A model generated the notes under the pieces. That model did no database searches, had not been told where the DNA came from, and saw nothing but the letters and a program-made list of their open reading frames with translations. A stretch of DNA of 64,000 nucleotides, taken from contig NZ_SHNO01000002.1 in the NCBI RefSeq assembly GCF_026262645.1, positions 186,001 to 250,000 of the forward strand. Reading direction: 5' to 3'. The position numbers and the translations under genes are program-made. Source of the stretch: Candidatus Marimicrobium litorale. GTDB lineage: Bacteria > Pseudomonadota > Gammaproteobacteria > Pseudomonadales > Halieaceae. This document shows, piece by piece, positions 38,638-49,753 of the stretch; positions within the stretch are counted from its first letter, which is position 1, and each line of letters opens with the position of its first letter.

Positions 38638-38928
38638 ATGAAGATCCGTCCGTTGTACGACCGTGTGGTCGTTCGCCGCAAGGAAGAAGAAGCAACCTCT
38701 GCTGGCGGTATCGTGCTGCCAGGTTCCGCAAAAGAAAAACCCAACCAGGGTGAGATTGTCGCTATTGGCGACGGCAAGATTCTGGACAACGGTGATCTGC
38801 GTCCGCTGGCTGTGAAGGTTGGCGACACTGTCGTTTTCGGCCAGTACGCCGGCAGCAACACTATCGAGGCCGATGGTGAAGAGCTGATCATCATGGGTGA
38901 GAGCGAAATTTTCGCGGTGGTTGACTAA
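38638..38928 (+). CDS. groS: Co-chaperonin GroES
   Basis: 96 residues starting [19 protein letters not shown], with the mobile loop [21 protein letters not shown] that contacts GroEL and the roof/base beta strands. It forms the heptameric lid of the GroEL chamber. GGAGAG lies 10 bases upstream of the ATG. First gene of the groESL operon behind the CIRCE/sigma-70/sigma-32 promoter region. Confidence 0.98.
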   Translation: MKIRPLYDRVVVRRKEEEATSAGGIVLPGSAKEKPNQGEIVAIGDGKILDNGDLRPLAVKVGDTVVFGQYAGSNTIEADGEELIIMGESEIFAVVD

Positions 38929-38978
38929 GCCCGTCGCGAATGCGTTTCTCGCAGTCAAAACATCAGATTAAACAGTAA

Positions 38979-40649
<1,671 letters not shown>

Positions 40650-40671
40650 GCCTGTTTTTTGCTCAAATCCG

Positions 40672-40700
40672 AAACCCCGCCCCTTGGCGGGGTTTTTTTT
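40672..40700 (+). terminator. Rho-independent terminator of groESL
   Basis: AACCCCGCC, 4-base loop, GGCGGGGTT then a run of eight T's, 23 bases after the groEL stop. Confidence 0.92.
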
Positions 40701-40782
40701 GCCCGACGATAAACCTTCACATAGCCCGATTTTCCGAGAGCGTGTACAATCAGACAGTGCACAACACTTTAAGGAGTAAACA

Positions 40783-41415
40783 ATGGAAAACGCGATAGAC
40801 TTTATCTTCCGCTGGGGGCATGTCCTGTTCGGTCTGGTCTGGATAGGCATGCTCTATTATTTCAACTTCGTACAAACGGAATACTTCAAGGAAGCCGAGA
40901 AAGAGGCACTTGCTGACGTAAAGGCCAAGCTGGCACCGCGCGCTCTGTGGTGGTTCCGCTGGGGCGCTATGTTTACCTTTCTCACCGGTCTGTACCTGCT
41001 GTACGCCATCGGTGCGCACAACAACCTCAGTGGTCAGCCGATTATCTGGGTAGGCGCATTGGCCGGTATTATCATGTTCCTGAATGTCTGGCTCGTCATC
41101 TGGCCGAAGCAACAAATCGTGCTGAAATTGAATGGCAAAGAGGGCGATGGCCCTGCAGCGGCGGCCAAGGCGGGTCTCGCGTCACGCACTAACACGTTGC
41201 TGTCTGGCCCCATGCTCTTCGGTATGCTGGGCTCCAAGAACCTCTATATTGCCGATGTGAGTGCGACGGGTTTTTGGGCGTGTGCTGTGGTCATTCTGCT
41301 GGTTGAAGCGAATGGACTGTTTGGTAAAACAGGACCGATCACTTCCGTGAAGGGCGTTATTCACTGCAGTATTGCTTTGACTGCGTTGCTGTGGGCGCTG
41401 CTGGCATACCTTTAG
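40783..41415 (+). CDS. PuuD-like integral membrane protein
   Basis: 210 residues with about five hydrophobic helices. The start MENAIDFIFRWGHVLFGLVWIGMLYYFNFVQ closely recalls the membrane domain of urate hydroxylase PuuD (COG3748), including the intramembrane His in RWGHVLFG. PuuD proteins carry an extra C-terminal cytochrome c domain; this one ends after the last helix, so it is a membrane-only relative. Function unknown: possibly a haem-binding or redox membrane subunit. AAGGAG precedes the ATG by 7-8 bases; flanked by terminators on both sides, so monocistronic. Confidence 0.75.
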   Translation: MENAIDFIFRWGHVLFGLVWIGMLYYFNFVQTEYFKEAEKEALADVKAKLAPRALWWFRWGAMFTFLTGLYLLYAIGAHNNLSGQPIIWVGALAGIIMFLNVWLVIWPKQQIVLKLNGKEGDGPAAAAKAGLASRTNTLLSGPMLFGMLGSKNLYIADVSATGFWACAVVILLVEANGLFGKTGPITSVKGVIHCSIALTALLWALLAYL

Positions 41416-41433
41416 AGCCGGTGCAGATACAGA

Positions 41434-41463
41434 TAAAAAGCCGGGTTTGCCCCGGCTTTTTTG
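41434..41463 (+). terminator. Rho-independent terminator after the PuuD-like gene
   Basis: AGCCGGG (41439-41445) and CCCGGCT (41451-41457) around a 5-base loop, with five A's before and six T's after, so it may work in both directions. Confidence 0.9.
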
Positions 41464-41523
41464 TTTCAACCGGTCAGGTCAGCGGTATAATTCTCTTACA
41501 GACGCCTACAGAATAGCGACCCC

Positions 41524-42276
41524 ATGTCCTCTGATGACCTTGATCATATACCCTCCATTGTCCCGACCCGGGAGGGCGCTACCCCGCGCACCGGATCTGA
41601 ACGGCGGCGCACCAATTCACGACAGGAGCGAGCGTCCGTATCGGGAAGTGGCCTGGGCAACTTCTCCTATGTGTTGGGCGCAATAGCCCTGATAGCGGCG
41701 GGGCTGTCCTTTGGCTATGCCTGGCAGTTGCAGGCGCAATTGGACGAAGCGGCGGTGGAGCTGGTCGACTTTCAATCGCGAGTCAGCGACCTCGAGGCGC
41801 GGTTATCTGATACAGACGAGGGCATGAACCAGAATGCCTCGGTGCAGGCTGTGAAAATCGCTGAGCTGGAGAGCGAGGTGCGCAAGCTCTGGGATAACGT
41901 CTGGAAGCAGACCCGGTCGCGTCTGGACAAGCTTGAGGCGGACAGCAGTGCCCAGGGTAAAAAAGTCCGCAACCTTGCAACGGCCTCCGCCAGTGCTCAA
42001 ACCGAACTCGAACAGGCCAAGGTCAATCTGGCCGAGCTGAAAAGTGTGGGGGACGATCTGGCCCGTGTGATGTCCAGCGCCAAAACCAGTCAGGCGGAAG
42101 TGGAGCGTGTGGCGGACAGTCTGAACCAGATCAACCTGACGTTGGCCAAGCTAGAAAAGCGCGTAGCGGGCAACGAGGAGTGGGTTGGTTCAGTCAATGC
42201 GTTCCGGCGACAGGTTAACGCCAGTCTCGGCGAGCTGCAGTCGAGCGTTCGTACCCTGCAAACCAGCCGGCCCTGA
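41524..42276 (+). CDS. Single-pass membrane coiled-coil protein, unknown
   Basis: 250 residues: a basic, disordered cytosolic N-terminus (about 1-45, RRRTNSRQERAS), one membrane helix (FSYVLGAIALIAAGLSFGYAW, about 47-67), then coiled coil with heptads through most of the rest (QLDEAAVELVDFQSRVSDLE; LNQINLTLAKLEKRV). No enzymatic motif. The layout recalls cell-envelope scaffold or division-linked proteins, but no family is claimed. It precedes the fumarase gene by 94 bases on the same strand. Confidence 0.7.
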   Translation: MSSDDLDHIPSIVPTREGATPRTGSERRRTNSRQERASVSGSGLGNFSYVLGAIALIAAGLSFGYAWQLQAQLDEAAVELVDFQSRVSDLEARLSDTDEGMNQNASVQAVKIAELESEVRKLWDNVWKQTRSRLDKLEADSSAQGKKVRNLATASASAQTELEQAKVNLAELKSVGDDLARVMSSAKTSQAEVERVADSLNQINLTLAKLEKRVAGNEEWVGSVNAFRRQVNASLGELQSSVRTLQTSRP

Positions 42277-42370
42277 TAATCTTAGCGACTGTGTTTGATG
42301 TCTTCCACGGCAGGCAGGGCGTGTATACTCTTTTTCTTTTGAATTTTCCCTTGGCACAAGGTTGCACATT

Positions 42371-43894
42371 ATGGCGGTCATTCGACAGGACGATTTCATC
42401 GACAGCGTGGCAGATGCGCTGCAGTTCATCTCCTATTACCATCCCCTCGACTTTGTGAAGGCAGTCAACGACGCCTACGAGCGTGAGCAGAATCCCGCGG
42501 CACGTGATGCCATGGCTCAAATACTCATCAACTCGCGGATGTGCGCTGAGGGGCATCGGCCGATCTGCCAGGACACGGGTATTGTGACCGTGTTTCTCAA
42601 AATCGGTATGAACGTGCAGTGGGATGCAAAAATGTCTGTGACCAATATGGTGAATGAAGGTGTCCGCAGGGCGTATACGCACCCGGACAACGTACTGCGT
42701 GCGTCGATACTGGAGGACCCCGCTGGCGCGCGGCGCAATACCAAAGACAACACACCCGCTGTGATTCATATGGAAGTGGTCGAGGGCGATACCGTCGATG
42801 TTCAGGTCGCTGCGAAGGGCGGTGGCTCGGAGAACAAATCCAAAATGGTTATGCTTAATCCTTCCGACAGTATCGTCGACTGGGTGACCAAAACAGTTCC
42901 GACGATGGGAGCGGGCTGGTGCCCTCCCGGTATGCTGGGCATTGGCATTGGTGGTACAGCGGAAAAAGCCGCGGTTATGGCCAAGGAAGTGCTCATGGAC
43001 CCTATCGATATCCACGAGTTGCGTGAGCGGGGCCCCGGCAACCGCATAGAGGAGTTACGCCTTGAAATCATGGATTCCGTCAATCGACTGGGCATCGGTG
43101 CTCAGGGCCTGGGCGGGTTGACCACAGTGCTGGACGTCAAGATCATGGATCATCCCACTCACGCCGCCTCGCTCCCGGTTGCCATGATTCCTAACTGCGC
43201 GGCCACGCGCCATGCACACTTCGTGTTGGATGGTTCCGGGCCTGCCTTGCAAACTCCGCCGGATATTACCGACTGGCCTGACATTACCTGGGAAGTGAGT
43301 GAAAGCGTACGCCGGGTTAACCTCGATACGGTGACACCTGAGGAGGCGGCCCAATGGCAACCCGGTGATACGCTATTGCTGTCCGGTAAAATGCTGACGG
43401 GGCGCGATGCGGCCCACAAAAAAATGAAGGAGCTGATCGAAAGCGGTGAGGGGCTGCCTCCCGAGGTAGATCTCAAGGGGCGCTTTATATATTACGTCGG
43501 CCCCGTAGATCCGGTGCGCGACGAGGTCATGGGCCCGGCCGGCCCAACGACCGCAACCCGTATGGACAAGTTCACGGACTTTATTATTGAGCACACTGGA
43601 CTGTTAGGCATGATCGGCAAAGCCGAGCGGGGCCCTGAGGGTGTCGCGGCCATCAAAAAGCACGGTGCCGTCTACCTGATGGCCGTTGGTGGTGCGGCCT
43701 ATCTTGTATCCAAGGCGATTACCGCGGCGCGCGTCGTTGCGTTCGAGGAAATGGGCATGGAGGCCATCTACGAATTTGAGGTCAAAGATATGCCCGTGAG
43801 TGTCGCGGTCGATACGAACGGTATCTCGGTTCACGATACGGGCCCTAAAATCTGGCGTAAGAAAATTGAAGAGCAGGCGATCGAAGTTGTCTGA
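42371..43894 (+). CDS. Class I (iron-sulfur) fumarate hydratase
   Basis: 507 residues. N-terminal alpha domain with RMCAEGHRPICQDTGI (cluster Cys), the central GIGGTAEKAAVMAKE and a Cys-bearing IPNCAATRHAHFVLDGSG, and the C-terminal beta domain with GKMLTGRDAAHKK and YYVGPVDPVRDEVMGPAGPTTATRMD. Converts fumarate and malate in the TCA cycle using an oxygen-sensitive [4Fe-4S] cluster. ATG 42371 follows AAGG; an upstream TTG at 42362 lies in frame. The stop overlaps the exonuclease I start by 8 bases. Confidence 0.95.
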   Translation: MAVIRQDDFIDSVADALQFISYYHPLDFVKAVNDAYEREQNPAARDAMAQILINSRMCAEGHRPICQDTGIVTVFLKIGMNVQWDAKMSVTNMVNEGVRRAYTHPDNVLRASILEDPAGARRNTKDNTPAVIHMEVVEGDTVDVQVAAKGGGSENKSKMVMLNPSDSIVDWVTKTVPTMGAGWCPPGMLGIGIGGTAEKAAVMAKEVLMDPIDIHELRERGPGNRIEELRLEIMDSVNRLGIGAQGLGGLTTVLDVKIMDHPTHAASLPVAMIPNCAATRHAHFVLDGSGPALQTPPDITDWPDITWEVSESVRRVNLDTVTPEEAAQWQPGDTLLLSGKMLTGRDAAHKKMKELIESGEGLPPEVDLKGRFIYYVGPVDPVRDEVMGPAGPTTATRMDKFTDFIIEHTGLLGMIGKAERGPEGVAAIKKHGAVYLMAVGGAAYLVSKAITAARVVAFEEMGMEAIYEFEVKDMPVSVAVDTNGISVHDTGPKIWRKKIEEQAIEVV

Positions 43895-45332
43895 TACCTT
43901 TTACTGGCACGACTACGAAACCTTCGGGAGCAAACCCGCCCAGGATCGCCCCTCACAGTTTGCCGGGATCAGGACTGACGCGGACCTGAATATTATCGGC
44001 GACCCGCTGGTCATATACTGCAAGCCCGCTGCTGATTACCTGCCCCATCCAGGGGCGTGCCTGGTGACGGGTATTACGCCGCAGAAGGCCCTTGCGGAGG
44101 GTGTTTGTGAGTCTGAGTTCATCGCGGCCATTCACGCGGAGTTATCTGTTCCGGACACCTGTGCTGTGGGCTACAACTCAATTCGTTTTGATGATGAGGT
44201 GACGCGGCATACGCTCTACCGCAACTTCTACGATCCTTATGCCCGCGAATGGCAGAACGGCAATTCGCGTTGGGATATTATCGATATGGTGCGCACCGCA
44301 TATGCCTTGCGTCCAGAGGGCATTGAGTGGCCTTTGCGTGAGGACGGTATGCCCAGTTTTCGTCTGGAAGACCTGACTCGTGCTAACGGTATCGCACATG
44401 AGTCTGCCCATGATGCCCTGTCCGACGTGCATGCCACCATCGCCATGGCAAAACTGATCATGGATCGTCAGCCCAAGCTTTACGACTACGTTTTAAACAA
44501 TCGAAAAAAACAGGCGGTGCTGGAGCAGCTCGATGTGGCAGGCATGAAGCCGGTCCTGCACATCTCTGGCATGTTCGGTGCGAGCCGCAACAATATCGCG
44601 TTGATGGTGCCACTGGCGAAACATCCGGAGAATCAGAACGAGATCATTTGCTACGATCTCGCGGCTGATCCACAGCCCCTGTTTGACCTGCCCGCCGAGC
44701 AAATACAGTCGCTGTTGTATACGCGCGCAGCAGATATGCCCCAGGGGCAGCAACGTCCGGGCCTGAAGTCTGTACACATTAACAAGTGCCCCGTGCTGGT
44801 GACGCCTAAGATGGCCGATGGGGCGACCGCAGAACGACTCGGCATTCAGGGTGATGTGTGTCGTAGCCACCTCAAGGCGTTACGGGACTACCGCGCCCAG
44901 AATCCTGCCGCGTTTACAGCGAAAATTCAGGCCATCGCACAGCGACATTTTGAGCCTCACACCGACCCCGATCTGATGCTATACAGCGGGGGTTTCTTCA
45001 GTGCCAGCGATAAACGGGTTATGGATGCTGTGCGCGATGCATCACCTGCGAAACTGGCGGAGGACAGTTTCGTGTTCGAGGACAGTCGCTTGCCCGAGAT
45101 GTTGTTTCGCTACCGCGCGAGGAACTACCCTGACAGCCTAAATGAGGAAGAGCGGGCCCAGTGGGCGGAGTATCGTTTCCAGCGGATTACCGAACCGCTT
45201 GCGGATACCAGCTACTGCATGGAAGAGTTTCAGGGTGATATAGAAACGTTACTGGATGATCAGGACTTGCCCCCGGCAAAGCGCTCCGTATTGGAGCAAT
45301 TGCTGCAATACGCCGATACATTGCTGGCCTAG
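43887..45332 (+). CDS. sbcB: Exodeoxyribonuclease I (SbcB)
   Basis: 481 residues, against 475 in E. coli. DEDDh exonuclease: Exo I motif HDYETFG (Asp9, Glu11), Exo II around VGYNSIRFDDEV, Exo III around HDALSDVHATIAMA, then the SH3-like and helical C-terminal domains (ending FRYRARNYPDSL and ERAQWAEYRF). Degrades single-stranded DNA 3'-5' and trims ends in recombination. It starts at TTG 43887 inside the fumarase stop; the frame is open further left, but only within fumarase. Confidence 0.95.
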   Translation: MSDTFYWHDYETFGSKPAQDRPSQFAGIRTDADLNIIGDPLVIYCKPAADYLPHPGACLVTGITPQKALAEGVCESEFIAAIHAELSVPDTCAVGYNSIRFDDEVTRHTLYRNFYDPYAREWQNGNSRWDIIDMVRTAYALRPEGIEWPLREDGMPSFRLEDLTRANGIAHESAHDALSDVHATIAMAKLIMDRQPKLYDYVLNNRKKQAVLEQLDVAGMKPVLHISGMFGASRNNIALMVPLAKHPENQNEIICYDLAADPQPLFDLPAEQIQSLLYTRAADMPQGQQRPGLKSVHINKCPVLVTPKMADGATAERLGIQGDVCRSHLKALRDYRAQNPAAFTAKIQAIAQRHFEPHTDPDLMLYSGGFFSASDKRVMDAVRDASPAKLAEDSFVFEDSRLPEMLFRYRARNYPDSLNEEERAQWAEYRFQRITEPLADTSYCMEEFQGDIETLLDDQDLPPAKRSVLEQLLQYADTLLA

Positions 45333-45438
45333 AATCCTGAATTGGTATTACGCACATGGGCAGGGCCGGGTCCTGCCTTTATAATGGGAGGTGGCCCTCG
45401 CCAAGGGTCACACCGTAGCTACCAGGGAGAGTCACAGC

Positions 45439-46452
45439 GTGCAGTTTGCCGGCAGCCATATCCTCTCAGTCCGACAGTTTGAGCGCGATGATGTCGAGCG
45501 CATCTTCGAGGTGGCTGATTGCATGGTGCCTTACGCCCATCGCCGCCGTGTGACGGATGTGCTGGAAGGCGCAATTCTCGGGTCCATGTTTTTCGAGCCC
45601 AGCACTCGCACACGGGTAAGCTTTGGCAGTGCGTTCAATCTGCTGGGTGGTGAGGTGCGCGAAACTACGGGCTTTGAGCACTCTGCCATTGCCAAGGGTG
45701 AGTCGCTCTACGACACCGCGCGGGTCCTGAGTGGCTACTCCGACGTCATTGCCATGCGCCATCCGGCGGAGCGGTCTGTGGCGGAGTTCGCCGCCGCCAG
45801 CCGGGTGCCGGTTATCAACGGCGGCGATGGCAGTAACGAACACCCCAGTCAGGCGCTGCTTGATCTTTATACCATTCGCAGTGAAATCGCTTCCCGCGGG
45901 CGCACGCTGGATCAATTGCGTATCGCTATGGTCGGGGATCTCCGCTATGGCCGAACAGTACACTCGCTCTGTCGCTTGTTGGGCCAGTTTGAGGGTGTTC
46001 AGGTGGTGCTTGTGTCTCCTGATGCCCTCAGAATGCCAGCCGATATTGTTGCCGACCTGCGTGAAACCGGCCACAAAGTGCTGGAATCTGATCAGTTGGA
46101 GGACAGCATCGCCCATGTTGATATCGTCTACTCGACCCGTATTCAGGAAGAGCGCTTCGAATCTCAGGAAGAGGCAGACACATACCGGGGTCGGTTCCGC
46201 CTTAACCAATCCATCTACACCAGCCACTGTGAACCCAACACCGTTATCATGCACCCACTGCCCCGTGATTCCCGGGCCAATGCCAGAGAACTGGACGATG
46301 ATCTGAACGACAATCCCAACCTGGCGATTTTTCGGCAAACGGATAACGGTCTTCTGGTTCGTATGGCTCTCTTTGCCCTGATTCTCGATGTGGTGGATCA
46401 GGTCGACCGGCATGCCCGCGATGTCAATTGGTATACCGGCGGTCGTTTCTGA
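45439..46452 (+). CDS. pyrB: Aspartate carbamoyltransferase catalytic subunit
   Basis: 337 residues. Carbamoyl-phosphate site FEPSTRTRVSFGSAF, the lysine loop AIAKGESLYDTARVL, MRHPAERS, GDGSNEHPSQALLDL, GDLRYGRTVHSL and HPLPRDS, the E. coli-like subtype order. Makes carbamoyl-aspartate for pyrimidine synthesis. No pyrI regulatory gene is adjacent. GTG 45439 has GGGAGAG at 8 bases; the upstream GTG 45391 has its ribosome site touching the codon and adds a non-conserved 16-residue leader. The stop shares TGATG with nudF. Confidence 0.9.
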   Translation: MQFAGSHILSVRQFERDDVERIFEVADCMVPYAHRRRVTDVLEGAILGSMFFEPSTRTRVSFGSAFNLLGGEVRETTGFEHSAIAKGESLYDTARVLSGYSDVIAMRHPAERSVAEFAAASRVPVINGGDGSNEHPSQALLDLYTIRSEIASRGRTLDQLRIAMVGDLRYGRTVHSLCRLLGQFEGVQVVLVSPDALRMPADIVADLRETGHKVLESDQLEDSIAHVDIVYSTRIQEERFESQEEADTYRGRFRLNQSIYTSHCEPNTVIMHPLPRDSRANARELDDDLNDNPNLAIFRQTDNGLLVRMALFALILDVVDQVDRHARDVNWYTGGRF

Positions 46453-47069
46453 TGTCGCTGCAGTTGAAGTACGGGGCAGGAGATGTCCGGGTGCTCGACG
46501 ATACGCTGGTTTGGTCTGGACATTACGCCATGCGCCGCCTGACGCTGCAACATCGCCGCTTTGCTGGCAACTGGAGTGGGCCCATTGTGCGCGAAATTTT
46601 TGAGCGCGGTGATGCGGTAGCGGTGCTGCCCTATGATCCTCAGTCCGATAGCCTTGTAATGATCGAACAGTTTCGGCCCGGCGCCATGCGCGGCGATGAT
46701 AGTCCATGGATGCTGGAGTTGATCGCCGGTGTAGTGGAGTCCGGTGAGGCTGATGAGGATGTGGTGCACAGAGAAGCGATGGAGGAGGCGGCCTGCGAGC
46801 TATCTCAATTGGAGCCTATCGCCACTGTCTTTCCCAGCGCGGGTGCTTGTTCGGAACAGGTGCGACTTTTCTGCGGCCGCGTTAGCAGGGCGGCCATCGG
46901 TGAGCTGCACGGCTTGCAGGAGGAGGGCGAGGACATACTGGTCCACTCTGTGCCTAGAGAGCAGGCATTGCAGATGCTGCGAGATGACGATATCCCCAAT
47001 GGACATACATTGATCGCGCTGCAGTGGCTCCAGATACACGGTGACGACCTGCGGAGGCGTTGGTGCTGA
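46452..47069 (+). CDS. nudF: ADP-ribose pyrophosphatase (Nudix, NudF)
   Basis: 205 residues. Nudix box GVVESGEADEDVVHREAMEEAACEL-type signature (G-x5-E-x7-RE-x2-EE) is intact except Ala for the last Gly. RRFAGNWSGPIVREIFERGDAV and the downstream FPSAGACSEQVRLFCG are typical of NudF ADP-ribose hydrolases. Splits ADP-ribose into AMP and ribose-5-phosphate. Coupled to pyrB by TGATG; a start at 46428 inside pyrB is in frame but less likely. Confidence 0.9.
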   Translation: MSLQLKYGAGDVRVLDDTLVWSGHYAMRRLTLQHRRFAGNWSGPIVREIFERGDAVAVLPYDPQSDSLVMIEQFRPGAMRGDDSPWMLELIAGVVESGEADEDVVHREAMEEAACELSQLEPIATVFPSAGACSEQVRLFCGRVSRAAIGELHGLQEEGEDILVHSVPREQALQMLRDDDIPNGHTLIALQWLQIHGDDLRRRWC

Positions 47070-47093
47070 CGCCCGCTTAGCCGACGAACGCCT

Positions 47094-48710
47094 ATGCCAA
47101 AGGGTAATCCAGATGCGACTGCGAATGACAGCCCAGGCCTGTTGAGGTCCAGCGCCGTCGTGGGGAGTATGACGACCATCTCCCGCGTGCTTGGATTGGT
47201 GAGGGACATCGTGATTGCAGCTGTGTTTGGTGCGGGGGCCAGCGCTGATGCGTTCTTCGTCGCATTCAAGATTCCCAATTTCCTGCGCCGCCTGTTTGCA
47301 GAGGGCGCTTTTTCACAAGCGTTCGTGCCAGTACTGGCAGACTACAAGTCAGAGGGCAGCATCGCCGCCGCTCAGGCACTGGTGAACCGCGTCGCCGGTG
47401 TGCTCGGCGGTACGCTGCTCATTATCACGCTGCTCTCTATACTGGCTGCTCCCTTGATTACCGCGGTATTTGCGCCGGGTTTTGTCGGGCAGCCGGAAAA
47501 ATTCAATCTCACCGCTGACATGATTCGTATCACCTTCCCTTATCTGACGTTGATTTCCATGACCGGTTTCTGCGGCGCGATTCTCAACAGCTATGGGCGT
47601 TTTGCGGTGCCGGCCTTTACGCCGGTGTTTCTCAATCTGTCATTGATTGGTGCCGCGCTGGTTGCCAGTCACTGGTTTACGGAGCCGGTGTTTGCTCTGG
47701 CATGGGGGGTGTTGCTGGCGGGCTGTGTGCAGCTCCTGTTTCAGCTGCCCTCGCTCTACCGCCTGGACCTGGTGCCCCGTCCTGTCTGGGATACCAAGGA
47801 TGAGGGTGTGCGCCGCATTATGACCCTGATGGTGCCTGCGCTGTTCGGCGTATCGGTGAGCCAGATTAACCTGATGCTCGATACCGTGCTGGCGTCTTTC
47901 CTGCCCACGGGCAGCGTTTCCTGGCTGTATTTTTCTGACCGCCTCGCCGAACTCCCACTGGGAATTTTCGGCATTGCCATTGCCACTGTCATACTCCCCA
48001 ACCTGTCCGCCCACCGGGCCGCTTCCCGCCAATCTTCTTTTAGCGCGACATTGGATTGGGCGTTGCGCTGGGTGCTGTTGATAGGCATTCCCGCTGCTCT
48101 CGCGTTAATCATACTTGCCGAGCCCATATTGGTGACACTGTTTCAGCACAAGGCCTTCACCCCGGATGATGTGGCGATGTCGGCGCTTAGCCTGCGCGCC
48201 TACGCCCTTGGTCTGGTCGCATTTATGTTGGTGAAAGTACTGGCGCCAGGGTTCTATGCGCGCAAGGACACGGCCACGCCGGTCAAAATTGGTATTCAAG
48301 CCATGGTCGCCAATATGGTGATGAACGTGTGTTTTACACTCCCACTGATGCATTTTTGGAATATCGGCCACGTGGGACTGGCGCTGGCCACCAGCCTGGC
48401 GGCCATGCTGAATGCGGGACTGCTGTTCCGCGGACTGCTGGCAGCTGATTTCCTGCAGATTCAGCCCGGATGGAGGCGTTATGCCCTGCGACTGGTGTCG
48501 GCCTCCGCTGCGATGGCGCTGGCGGTTCTCATGCTGACCCCTGCTATCGCGACCTGGGTAGAGTGGAACTGGTGGCAGCGGGGGCTGGGGATGGCCTCCC
48601 TATGTGGTATCGGCTTACTGGTGTACTTTGCGGTGCACTGGCTGCTGGGAACACGGCTGTCTCAGCTGCGAGCGCCCTCCGCGGCGCTCACGGCCCCTCC
48701 CCGGGAGTGA
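47094..48710 (+). CDS. murJ: Lipid II flippase MurJ (MviN)
   Basis: 538 residues, 14 predicted helices of the MOP superfamily. Characteristic segments: TTISRVLGLVRDIVIAAVFG (conserved Arg in TM1), ADAFFVAFKIPNFLRRLFAEGAFSQAFVP, and the C-half ARKDTATPVKIGIQ. Moves lipid II to the periplasmic face for peptidoglycan synthesis. An uncleaved polar N-terminus of about 20 residues precedes TM1. Followed by ribF and ileS, an order found in many gammaproteobacteria. Confidence 0.96.
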   Translation: MPKGNPDATANDSPGLLRSSAVVGSMTTISRVLGLVRDIVIAAVFGAGASADAFFVAFKIPNFLRRLFAEGAFSQAFVPVLADYKSEGSIAAAQALVNRVAGVLGGTLLIITLLSILAAPLITAVFAPGFVGQPEKFNLTADMIRITFPYLTLISMTGFCGAILNSYGRFAVPAFTPVFLNLSLIGAALVASHWFTEPVFALAWGVLLAGCVQLLFQLPSLYRLDLVPRPVWDTKDEGVRRIMTLMVPALFGVSVSQINLMLDTVLASFLPTGSVSWLYFSDRLAELPLGIFGIAIATVILPNLSAHRAASRQSSFSATLDWALRWVLLIGIPAALALIILAEPILVTLFQHKAFTPDDVAMSALSLRAYALGLVAFMLVKVLAPGFYARKDTATPVKIGIQAMVANMVMNVCFTLPLMHFWNIGHVGLALATSLAAMLNAGLLFRGLLAADFLQIQPGWRRYALRLVSASAAMALAVLMLTPAIATWVEWNWWQRGLGMASLCGIGLLVYFAVHWLLGTRLSQLRAPSAALTAPPRE

Positions 48711-48799
48711 TAACCAATCTGTAGCCGGCTGCAGGGCCATATGCTGGGGGGCCTATTTTCGATATACTGCTGCGTTTGGTTTGTTCGGGCTTTTTCCCC

Positions 48800-49753
48800 A
48801 TGGAACTGATTCGAGGGCTGCACAACCTGCGGCCCAGGCATCACGGTTGTGTCGCCACTATCGGTGCCTTCGACGGCGTTCACCTGGGTCACCAGGCGGT
48901 GATTCGGCATCTGCTGGAGAAGTCCGCTGAGTTTTCGCTACCGGCACTCATTATTGCCTTTGAGCCACTGCCGAGGGAGTACTTCTCACCCTTGAAGGCG
49001 CCGGCTCGAATCATGAGTTTCTGGGAGAAGTGCCGAGCGCTGGAGGGGCTTGGGGTGGAGCGCCTGCTGCGCATTCGCTTCAACGAGCAGTTCCGCGGCA
49101 TGTCAGCACAAGAGTTCGTCGATAATATTTTTGTAGCGGGGCTGGGAGTGCGTTACGTGGTGCTGGGCGATGATTTCCGCTTTGGCGCCGGGCGAGAGGG
49201 TGATACAAACTTCATTCGTGAACAGGGCTTGCGCTATGGTTTCGAAGCGGGTGCCACGTCCACCTTTGAGATTGGGGGTGAACGGGTGAGTAGTACCCGC
49301 ATTCGAGAAGCGCTGGAAAACGCGGATTTCGAGGCGGCGGAAATGATGTTGGGTCGCCCTTACAGTATGTCTGGCCGGGTGATCTACGGCAGGCAGCTTG
49401 GACGTTCGCTTGGCACGCCTACGGCGAATATTGAGTTGCGCCGGTTGCGTTCGCCCCTGTCAGGCGTATACGTCGTCGAGGTCAGTGTGGCTGGCCTTGA
49501 GCGCGTTCAGGGCGTGGCGAATGTGGGTGTTCGTCCAACTGTAGATGACAGTATCAAGGCTAACCTCGAGGTTCATCTCCTCGATAGGGAACTGGATCTG
49601 TATGGCCAATACATTGACGTAACGTTTCGTCATAAATTGCGAGACGAAATGAAATTTAGCTCTATTGAGGAGCTCAAAGAGAACATAGCGAGGGATATAG
49701 GTGACACGCGAGCCTGGTTCAGCCAGGCCCGTGATTCGGCCAAAGAATTATGA
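48800..49753 (+). CDS. ribF: Bifunctional riboflavin kinase / FAD synthetase RibF
   Basis: 317 residues. N-terminal FAD synthetase (nucleotidyltransferase) with [23 protein letters not shown] and [10 protein letters not shown]-terminal riboflavin kinase with [22 protein letters not shown] and [11 protein letters not shown]. Makes FMN and then FAD. ATG 48800 ([10 protein letters not shown]) matches family starts; an earlier in-frame GTG/ATG at 48776 is less likely. Overlaps ileS by 4 bases (ATGA). Confidence 0.96.
   Translation: MELIRGLHNLRPRHHGCVATIGAFDGVHLGHQAVIRHLLEKSAEFSLPALIIAFEPLPREYFSPLKAPARIMSFWEKCRALEGLGVERLLRIRFNEQFRGMSAQEFVDNIFVAGLGVRYVVLGDDFRFGAGREGDTNFIREQGLRYGFEAGATSTFEIGGERVSSTRIREALENADFEAAEMMLGRPYSMSGRVIYGRQLGRSLGTPTANIELRRLRSPLSGVYVVEVSVAGLERVQGVANVGVRPTVDDSIKANLEVHLLDRELDLYGQYIDVTFRHKLRDEMKFSSIEELKENIARDIGDTRAWFSQARDSAKEL

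Noticed and set aside
45466-46707. 413-codon open frame antisense to pyrB/nudF
   Set aside because: Lies entirely opposite well-supported genes; shadow of high-GC codon use.
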